This document shows, in pieces, positions 5,953 through 11,352 of a stretch of DNA of 11,352 bases (the first letter of the stretch is position 1; each line of letters starts with the position of its first letter). The position numbers were made by a program, and so were the translations under genes. The stretch spans positions 1-11,352 of the forward strand of contig CAYVRW010000075.1 in NCBI GenBank assembly GCA_964453575.1, in the 5' to 3' direction. Origin of the DNA: JABDBK01 sp964453575 (GTDB lineage Bacteria; Pseudomonadota; Gammaproteobacteria; DSM-16500). A model generated the notes under the pieces. The model worked only from the letters and a program-made list of their open reading frames with translations, was not told the origin of the DNA and searched no databases.

Positions 5953-5980
5953 TTGAAAAATATATTTACAAGTGTACACT
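5953..5980 (+). promoter_or_regulatory. Candidate promoter of the 52-codon gene, with palindrome
   Basis: TTGAAA (5953-5958) is followed after 16 bases by TACACT (5975-5980). The -10 box lies in the perfect ten-base palindrome AGTGTACACT (5971-5980), which could bind a repressor, for instance the divergent antitoxin. CATAAT at 5981-5986 is an alternative -10 box but is too far from TTGAAA. Confidence 0.4.
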
Positions 5981-6007
5981 CATAATAAAAATTGAGAAGC
6001 TTATATT

Positions 6008-6166
6008 ATGAAAATTCATACCACTGACCCGCTAAAAACCATCCCTAAATTTACAATAAACATACCAATTTTAAATGAAGCGGATTTGTTAAAAGACTTA
6101 ACTCCTAAAACAGCACATGCGGATGAAATAGTGAATATTGATTTTTCATTAGAACTAGGGAGTTGA
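6008..6166 (+). CDS. Small protein of 52 residues, function unknown
   Basis: I do not recognise this protein. It begins MKIHTTDPLKTIPKFTINIP and ends IVNIDFSLELGS. It has no membrane segment, signal peptide or cysteine, and is slightly acidic towards the end. It is supported as a gene by its context: a candidate promoter at 5953-5980, GAGAAG eight bases before the ATG, and a strong terminator 30 bases after the stop, pointing the same way. It stands alone on the plus strand between the antitoxin gene and the 1073-residue protein gene. It could be a short free-standing protein, a precursor peptide, or a spurious frame. Confidence 0.5.
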   Translation: MKIHTTDPLKTIPKFTINIPILNEADLLKDLTPKTAHADEIVNIDFSLELGS

Positions 6167-6195
6167 AGCTGGGAAATGATTTTCAGGAGAAACAT

Positions 6196-6221
6196 AGGCC
6201 GGGCAATCCCGGCCTGTTTTT
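6196..6221 (+). terminator. Rho-independent terminator
   Basis: AGGCCGGG and CCCGGCCT form an eight-pair stem around CAAT, followed by GTTTTT. It ends transcription of the small plus-strand gene. It lies two bases from the stop of the convergent 1073-residue gene and may serve that gene too, though the minus-strand side lacks a good T run. Confidence 0.85.
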
Positions 6222-6222
6222 A

Positions 6223-9200
6223 TTATCCGCCGCCAGATCTACCCGGACCGCGCAAGGATGTGATGCGTTTATCAGTACTTGCTTCCACAAATTTGGTCAT
6301 TTCTTTTGGGCCATAATATTTAGCCCTGTCAGCTAATTCACCAAGTCTTTTTTCCATTGCTGCATCTATATCTGGCTGACTAACCGCAGGCCCCGATGGT
6401 ATTTCTTCAAGCTTTTTGCCGGCAAAATGTCGATCAATAGCTTGTAATTGTTCTTTCTTCCCTCTTTCCATCTCTTTATCTGTCACATCATATAGACCTT
6501 TTGGTTCGCATGTTTTTCCCATACGAGCACAATAAATAAATAATGCGGCAATTTGTTCCTCAGTCAACCCAGCTGTAGACCTAATTTTTATGCCTGTTTT
6601 ATCGGAAGCAAATTTTAGGTGAGTGTCCACAGCTTGCGCTGCCCAAGATATGACCGCCCAATGATCTTTTGGCATATCTCGATATGGATTCCGACCCGGA
6701 GGAATTGTATCACCTTTACTATCTGTATTAGAAATTGTGGTCAGCGCTTTTCCATTCGTCTGAGTAGTCAAAAGTTTTGAATTTAAAGTTACAGTGGTGC
6801 CATCTCCTCTGTCTACTGCCACCATTACCCGCGTCAATAAACCTTTATTTGCATCTTTAAAATCCTTCTTGCTTACTTTTCCAAGCATTCGAGGATCACC
6901 TGCTTCTCCGAAAACAACAGCATTCGGGTCCTTAACCTCAACTCCATAAAGCTTGTTCACCGCTTCTTGTATAGCAGCATTATCATTAAGTTGTACTGCT
7001 ATAACTTCTTCTCTAAATTTATAAGTTTCATCTTGTCCTTTTTCATCTTTTCCTTCCGGTTCCGGTTTAATTGTTTTTAGCATATGTTGCAATCCCTCTG
7101 GTCCCGTTATTTTTCTTATACGAGCATCGCATCCGGAGCTTAATCTTTCGTAACGATTATAAGTTTTGCTCATTTTACCTAATGTACTTTTTTTATCTTC
7201 CTCATAAAGTTTTTTTGCAGTTTCCAATCGAGCCAACACATGCTCCAAAGAATTACTTAATTCTGCTTGAATAATAGGATCTCTCGAACCTTTTGCTGTT
7301 TCAATTTGACTTTGTAAACTAGCCAGAGTTTTATCGATATCATCGAATTCTTGACCCCAAAGACGAGCACCCGCCACACCTGATTGTTTAATGGAACTGA
7401 TGGGAGCTGCGATGGCAGCTCTGAGTCCCTCACCTACATCAAGCATAACAGCTGCAGCACCTACAACTGATGTACCTACAGCGGTGGCTGCAAGTCCTAA
7501 AGTACCTCCGACGACTCCTAAAGCTCCAAAACCAAGGCCTTTTCCGATGCCTGTAACGGACCTCCAGTTTTGACCCTTAGCAGACCTAAAGGCTTGCCTA
7601 GCAGGTGCGGTGCTTGCACCCAACATATAGTTTGAAGTGTTGAGCCAAAGATGCGCGGATACTGCAATGGTCCCTTTGTCTTTGAGCTCACCCGGTGCTG
7701 GCACTACTAGTTGTGGCGGTACTAGCACTCCTGCATGCTTCTCGTCATGGCTCCTCTTCTCTTCTCTCCTTTTCATAGATTCTGCAGCTTCTCTTGCAGA
7801 TTCCAAAGGAGCAGTTCCTACATACCGACCATAGGACTTACTAGCGGCCTTAAGATCAGCGCTGGCTTTAATTTCTTGATGACGTTCTTCGACTATTTCA
7901 CTTGCAACCTGATTTAAAGTTGGAGCATCTTTCGGCACCCCTAAATCAATCAACGCTTTTCTTGCATTGAGTAAGTCAGAACTTTTTAATACTTCTGGTA
8001 AGACATCTGTTAATTCTAATCCTCTTTCACCTAATTTTTCACCAATGCTGGATGTATGAGTGCTAAGCAGTGTATAGAGATTATTAAACTCTTGTCCGGC
8101 AATGGAAAGGTTATTTCGATCTGTTAAATCTCGTGTAACCTTTAAACTATTTTCCCTATCAAGCAACGCTTTATTTAATGCCGCTTCAAGTGGCTGGGTC
8201 AATTCCGCAGCCTCCAGCGCAGGGGCGCCGCCGCCCCCCGCACCCCAAGTTTGAAAAGGTTCTAGTGCATTAATAGCAGCAACTTTATCAGCTTGATCAG
8301 CTAAGGCTGCTCGCATGGCCGTGATTTTTGCATCTGTATTAAATTCGTTATGTTCTTTAACAAGCTTAGTCATCAAACCCATCAATGCCGTGCTTGCGTC
8401 TTTTTTAATTTCGGGTTCTTTATATACTTCTGCACCTAATCCAGCGACATGCGCTGCCGTGAAACCTAACTTCAAATCACCTACTTTTCCACCTAACTCA
8501 GCTGCAGTACCTGCACGACTCACAGTCAACAGCGCCTGATAGGCATTTTTTGCATCATTACCAGCATTAACATCAGCAATCGCAGCTGGCACTCCTAATA
8601 CTTTATCTTGTACCAATTGTTTAGCGCGTTTTTCTGCGACTGCAACTAACTTTGTAAATTGTTTTTCTGTTAACGTAGTTGCTGTTATATTTGCAGCGTT
8701 AGCGTTGCCTTTGACGACGTCGTCATTGAGAGCAGCAAGAAGGTCCGCCTTGTTCACATCAGTTGCTTTTGCTTGATCTTTTCGAGCAATTACCTCATTC
8801 AATTTATCTAGCTGCGGTTCTGTCAATCTACTTAATCTTTTTTCCAAAATCTCAGTGATTTTTGCTTGTGCTGCCTGTTTGGAAGGTTTGTGAGCGTCGT
8901 TAGTTTGATTTACAGCAAGATTACCGAAAACATCTGCGGCAATCTCAACGCCATAAGGCATATGTATCTTATTAGCGCCCGCGTCTGTTCGAAGAGCTGC
9001 AGCCATCTCAGCATTATTCTCGGCTTTAGCTTCAGCCACTAATGCTGCATTGACTATTGTATTATCGTCTACTGAAAGCGATTTGATCCATGTTCCTAAT
9101 AATTTATCGCGAGAAGGGCAAATGGCTACTAGTTTTGTTCTTTGTGCACTAGCATCATTAGCTTTTATTTCAGGGTCTATGTTATCCATATTTATTACGG

Positions 9201-9444
9201 CCAGCACAGCTCCCGCGCCATCTTTTAATTCGATCGGTGGTCGTTGCTCACCTAATACTCTTAAAATGATTCGTTGGTTCCCAAGTATGGCATTATTAGC
9301 AGCGTCTCTTATTTCAGCGTCAATTGCTTGCGCTATCTCTAACACCGCCTTTGCTTCTTCCGCTATAATAAGCGGTCTTCTATTAGCCACGCTTTCTGCG
9401 AATGCTTTTAAGTCACTTATTTTCAATGATCTTGCTTGAGCCAT
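6223..9444 (-). CDS. Large alanine-rich protein of 1073 residues with hydrophobic hairpin, effector-like
   Basis: No enzymatic family is recognised. Residues 1 to about 500 are alanine-rich and predicted mainly helical, with repeated Leu-Thr-Glu helix starts. Residues about 500-600 are charged (ESMKRREEKRSHDEK). A Gly/Ala-rich stretch at about 630-682 (GLGFGALGVVGGTLGLAATA, then VGTSVVGAAAVML) could form two membrane helices or a hairpin. The part from about 690 is again soluble. Near 926-981 lies a strand-helix module (IKIRSTAGLTEEQIAALFIY, CARMGKTCE) with possible relatives in the next genes. The end is RGPGRSGGG. Large helical proteins with an internal hydrophobic hairpin and no signal peptide are common among type IV effectors of intracellular gammaproteobacteria, but this remains an inference. 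ATG 9442-9444 has GGAGG five bases upstream; an upstream GTG lies in that site and is not used. Confidence 0.8.
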   Translation of the reverse strand: MAQARSLKISDLKAFAESVANRRPLIIAEEAKAVLEIAQAIDAEIRDAANNAILGNQRIILRVLGEQRPPIELKDGAGAVLAVINMDNIDPEIKANDASAQRTKLVAICPSRDKLLGTWIKSLSVDDNTIVNAALVAEAKAENNAEMAAALRTDAGANKIHMPYGVEIAADVFGNLAVNQTNDAHKPSKQAAQAKITEILEKRLSRLTEPQLDKLNEVIARKDQAKATDVNKADLLAALNDDVVKGNANAANITATTLTEKQFTKLVAVAEKRAKQLVQDKVLGVPAAIADVNAGNDAKNAYQALLTVSRAGTAAELGGKVGDLKLGFTAAHVAGLGAEVYKEPEIKKDASTALMGLMTKLVKEHNEFNTDAKITAMRAALADQADKVAAINALEPFQTWGAGGGGAPALEAAELTQPLEAALNKALLDRENSLKVTRDLTDRNNLSIAGQEFNNLYTLLSTHTSSIGEKLGERGLELTDVLPEVLKSSDLLNARKALIDLGVPKDAPTLNQVASEIVEERHQEIKASADLKAASKSYGRYVGTAPLESAREAAESMKRREEKRSHDEKHAGVLVPPQLVVPAPGELKDKGTIAVSAHLWLNTSNYMLGASTAPARQAFRSAKGQNWRSVTGIGKGLGFGALGVVGGTLGLAATAVGTSVVGAAAVMLDVGEGLRAAIAAPISSIKQSGVAGARLWGQEFDDIDKTLASLQSQIETAKGSRDPIIQAELSNSLEHVLARLETAKKLYEEDKKSTLGKMSKTYNRYERLSSGCDARIRKITGPEGLQHMLKTIKPEPEGKDEKGQDETYKFREEVIAVQLNDNAAIQEAVNKLYGVEVKDPNAVVFGEAGDPRMLGKVSKKDFKDANKGLLTRVMVAVDRGDGTTVTLNSKLLTTQTNGKALTTISNTDSKGDTIPPGRNPYRDMPKDHWAVISWAAQAVDTHLKFASDKTGIKIRSTAGLTEEQIAALFIYCARMGKTCEPKGLYDVTDKEMERGKKEQLQAIDRHFAGKKLEEIPSGPAVSQPDIDAAMEKRLGELADRAKYYGPKEMTKFVEASTDKRITSLRGPGRSGGG

Positions 9445-9470
9445 ATTTGCCTCCACCCTCTCATTTATGC

Positions 9471-9515
9471 TTAATTATAACACAAAACTACTAAAATCTT
9501 TAATAAAATGCTCAT
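9471..9515 (-). CDS. Possible 14-residue leader peptide
   Basis: A 14-codon frame, MSILLKILVVLCYN, starts seven bases after a perfect AGGAGG. That ribosome site overlaps the stop codon of the 478-residue gene, so translation could be coupled to it. The frame ends over the TATAAT of the next gene. The peptide is hydrophobic. Its size makes it easily accidental; only the ribosome site speaks for it. Confidence 0.3.
   Translation of the reverse strand: MSILLKILVVLCYN
9474..9479 (-). promoter_or_regulatory. -10 box of the 1073-residue protein gene
   Basis: A perfect TATAAT lies 29 bases upstream of the ATG in an AT-rich gap. The region 17-18 bases upstream (TAAAGA, TTAAAG) has no convincing -35 box. 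Confidence 0.5.
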
Positions 9516-9526
9516 TTTTTAACCTC

Positions 9527-10963
9527 CTACACACCCGGAGCTGGTCGCGCCGTTGCTGTAGGTTTTGGTTTCTCACTTGACGGTAATGGTGTTTTATAAA
9601 CGCCGTCTACCGCTTGCTCACCCGACAACTTGGCTGCCAATATACGCACTTTTTCCTGAGCTTCTTCGGGTCTGTTGCCTTGCTTTTTTAACGTTTCTAT
9701 CAGTTGTTCAGCAGTCTTGGGATTTAGAGTAATCGTTGGTTTTTTATCAATATCCAGTGGTTCCTTTTGCCTTTCCTGAACCACGTCTGCAATTTTCATA
9801 AGATAGTCATAAGACACGCCTTTGTCCGCTGTCAATACTGCATTTTCACGTCCTGTTTTGGCATAAAACACATCGAGTATAGCCGTAATATCTTTTTTTG
9901 CGTCAGCATCAAAGAGACGCCATTTTGCAGTAAAATGGATACCTTCATCCGTAAATTTAAATTGATTGCTCATCTCTCCCCATAGCACATAATTCTCTTT
10001 TTGATTTTTCAGGGCTTTCAGGAAGTGTTCTGTTTCCTCTGTATTCCAAGCAATCCTTCTCTCACGCACTTTGCCTAATTCTAATTCCCTTCTTTGAAAT
10101 CTCGCGAAAAGCGCGTAGTCTTCGATGGTGGCTTCATTTTTACTTTCTTCCTTCTTTTTCTCTTCTAATATTTTTCTTTCAATGTCTTCTGCTGGAGAAG
10201 CACTCGGTTCTGCAAGAGCTGCTACATTTGGCGAAGCATCTTTCGGATGCTTAGCATTAATTATCGCATCAAGTATGGTTTGATTTTTATGGTCGTCGAT
10301 TTCTGCATTAAATTGAGTTTTTAAATCTTCTAAACTTTTTATTTGAGCATCATAAATAGCCGTTAAATCACGTTTAATGGGACCAGCAGGATTTTTATCT
10401 TCTATTTCTGTTAATTTTTTTCCTTTTAACGTTTCTATCTGGGCATCTATGGCTTCATTAAATGTTGCCTGCAAGTCTGATTCAAACGCTTTTTTCCATT
10501 GTGCATCAGAAGGAGGTGTACCTGATTCAAATTTTTTGATTTCGGTTTCAAGTTTAGTTTTGATCTCTGCCACTATATCAGTAGCCTTAGCTGCAATGTC
10601 ATCCATAGCATCTTTAAATTGAGCTATGGCCTGATTACCTGCTTCTTGTTCTTTTTGATCATCTGGTCTTTTAAGCTCTTTTTTTAATCCACCAGACTCA
10701 GTATTTGCCATTTTTTTAATGGCTTCATCGTTTAATTTAGTAATTAATTTATCTAACTCAGCTAACCCTGCTTCTGCCTGGGTTTTACCAATGCGTGTTG
10801 CAAGATCGGTACCAATTTTTATATCTTCGGGGTCATCGCTTTTATGATAACCTTTAATATCTTTATAAAGGCTACCAAGCCTTTTTAGCTTTGCTTCGCT
10901 AGCAGGTTGGGGAGGGGTTTTTTGTTCTTCTTTTTTCTCATCTTTATCGTCAACATCAGGCAT
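9527..10963 (-). CDS. Lys/Glu-rich helical protein of 478 residues, function unknown
   Basis: I recognise no family. The protein begins MPDVDDKDEKKEEQKTPPQP, a charged disordered start. Residues about 30-260 are mostly helical with long Lys/Glu/Asp-rich stretches (KDAMDDIAAKATDIVAEIKT), compatible with coiled coil. A second charged stretch (RKILEEKKKEESKNE) leads to a more compact part with aromatic residues (YVLWGEMSNQFKFTDEG, FTAKWRLFDADAKKDI) at about 325-365. A strand and helix follow (PTITLNPKTAEQLIETLKKQ, about 406-425), then a Pro/Lys-rich tail ending RPAPGV. No signal peptide or membrane segment is visible. The start is ATG 10961-10963 with AGAGGT upstream; a TTG start 14 codons earlier would overlap the promoter. 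The neighbouring large gene has the same overall style, so both may be effectors. Confidence 0.78.
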   Translation of the reverse strand: MPDVDDKDEKKEEQKTPPQPASEAKLKRLGSLYKDIKGYHKSDDPEDIKIGTDLATRIGKTQAEAGLAELDKLITKLNDEAIKKMANTESGGLKKELKRPDDQKEQEAGNQAIAQFKDAMDDIAAKATDIVAEIKTKLETEIKKFESGTPPSDAQWKKAFESDLQATFNEAIDAQIETLKGKKLTEIEDKNPAGPIKRDLTAIYDAQIKSLEDLKTQFNAEIDDHKNQTILDAIINAKHPKDASPNVAALAEPSASPAEDIERKILEEKKKEESKNEATIEDYALFARFQRRELELGKVRERRIAWNTEETEHFLKALKNQKENYVLWGEMSNQFKFTDEGIHFTAKWRLFDADAKKDITAILDVFYAKTGRENAVLTADKGVSYDYLMKIADVVQERQKEPLDIDKKPTITLNPKTAEQLIETLKKQGNRPEEAQEKVRILAAKLSGEQAVDGVYKTPLPSSEKPKPTATARPAPGV

Positions 10964-10993
10964 GGTATTACCTCTTACAAATGACTTAACACT

Positions 10994-10999
10994 ATTATA
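10994..10999 (-). promoter_or_regulatory. -10 box of the 478-residue protein gene
   Basis: A perfect TATAAT lies 30 bases upstream of the ATG. TTGTCA is present but only ten bases away, and the 17-base position holds only T-rich sequence. Confidence 0.5.
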
Positions 11000-11059
11000 C
11001 TCCAAAAACTGACAAAAAATAAATCAATTTGTTAATTTTTGAGCATTTTAATAACTTCT

Positions 11060-11352
11060 TCATTCCATTGTCTTTTTCTTTCCGAATATGGTTTCTGCTT
11101 TACTTTCAGTCTCATATAAGCGCATATCTCTTGGCGTGGGATCGTAGTGTATGATTTCAATGGGTTTTTCGTGTTTATCACCCAATATCTGCAATTCCAC
11201 CCAGCACGCCCTGGCCATTTTACCAAACCCGGTAAATTCTATCGTCCAGCCGCGCTTATAAACCTCGCCTGCCATGGCTTTTGCCGTCATAAGCGCATCT
11301 TCTAACGTACGCTCATAATTATATAAATCTTTGGGCACACCTATGATATAAC
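11060..11352 (-). CDS. 3' part of a gene of unknown function, cut by window edge
   Basis: The frame is open to the right edge, so the start is probably outside. An internal GTG at 11336-11338 has no properly spaced ribosome site. The visible 97 or so residues contain LEDALMTAKAMAGEVYKRGW, then TIEFTGFGKMARACWVELQI and PIEIIHYDPTPRDMRLYE. The pattern of helix, GW, strand, short loop, helix with CWVE, strand resembles C-terminal modules of large polyvalent or effector proteins, at the level of inference only. It ends KKKTME. Another frame continues from the preceding A-rich stretch for 15 more codons (see findings). The 478-residue gene downstream has its own promoter, so the two need not be co-transcribed. 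Confidence 0.65.
   Translation of the reverse strand, partial: YIIGVPKDLYNYERTLEDALMTAKAMAGEVYKRGWTIEFTGFGKMARACWVELQILGDKHEKPIEIIHYDPTPRDMRLYETESKAETIFGKKKTME

Noticed and set aside
9050..9439. A 129-codon plus-strand frame opposite the start of the 1073-residue gene
   Set aside because: It is an antisense frame produced by the Ala-rich codon pattern of the real gene, with no ribosome site or recognisable protein. The other plus-strand frames within 7071-8539 were rejected for the same reason.
11032..11226. A 64-codon minus-strand frame beginning MVKWPGRAGW
   Set aside because: It overlaps the better-supported right-edge gene in another frame. Only its last codons are kept as a possible frameshifted tail.
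1..11352. CRISPR array or defence system
   Set aside because: No series of regularly spaced direct repeats and no cas, restriction or other defence enzyme was seen. The toxin-antitoxin pieces here lack a working toxin.

Overview
The window looks like a chromosome segment from an AT-rich gammaproteobacterium with an intracellular lifestyle, most likely in or near the Legionellales (Legionella, Coxiella, Berkiella and relatives). Two things suggest this. The left edge carries the housekeeping order tpiA - secG - tRNA-Leu(GAG), which is common in gammaproteobacteria. The rest is dense with proteins of host-directed type: a patatin-like phospholipase, an OTU-type cysteine protease, a PP2C-type phosphatase, and large alanine-rich or lysine/glutamate-rich proteins without recognisable enzymatic domains. 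The assignment is an inference. No secretion apparatus gene is in the window.

Layout. 1-1229, minus strand: the 5' part of tRNA-Leu, then secG and tpiA, probably one transcript from a good sigma70-type promoter at 1260-1288. 1328-3080, plus strand: a patatin-like phospholipase with its own promoter. It converges on the OTU protease gene (3077-4024, minus), and the two stop codons share the same TTAA. 4047-4200: a small mobile element with perfect 37-bp terminal inverted repeats and a 13-bp direct repeat, inserted between the OTU gene and the PP2C gene. 4205-5257, minus: a PP2C-type phosphatase whose DGH metal-binding motif has moved from its usual N-terminal place to the C-terminus, and which ends in a CaaX-like CVVL. 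5329-5860, minus: toxin-antitoxin debris, namely an orphan HicB-like protein, the last codons of a PIN-domain toxin, and a FitA-like antitoxin. 5953-6221, plus: a 52-codon gene of unknown function with promoter and terminator. 6223-11352, minus: a 1073-residue protein with a Gly/Ala-rich hydrophobic hairpin, a 478-residue helical protein, and a further gene cut by the right edge. The 1073- and 478-residue genes each have a perfect TATAAT just upstream.

How the genes may work together. The phosphatase and OTU genes lie in the same direction and would be only 39 bp apart without the inserted element, so they were probably one operon. With the nearby phospholipase they would act on phosphoproteins, ubiquitin conjugates and membranes, which is a plausible set of secreted effectors. 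The most unusual items are the rearranged phosphatase with its possible prenylation tail and the element with target duplication next to it.
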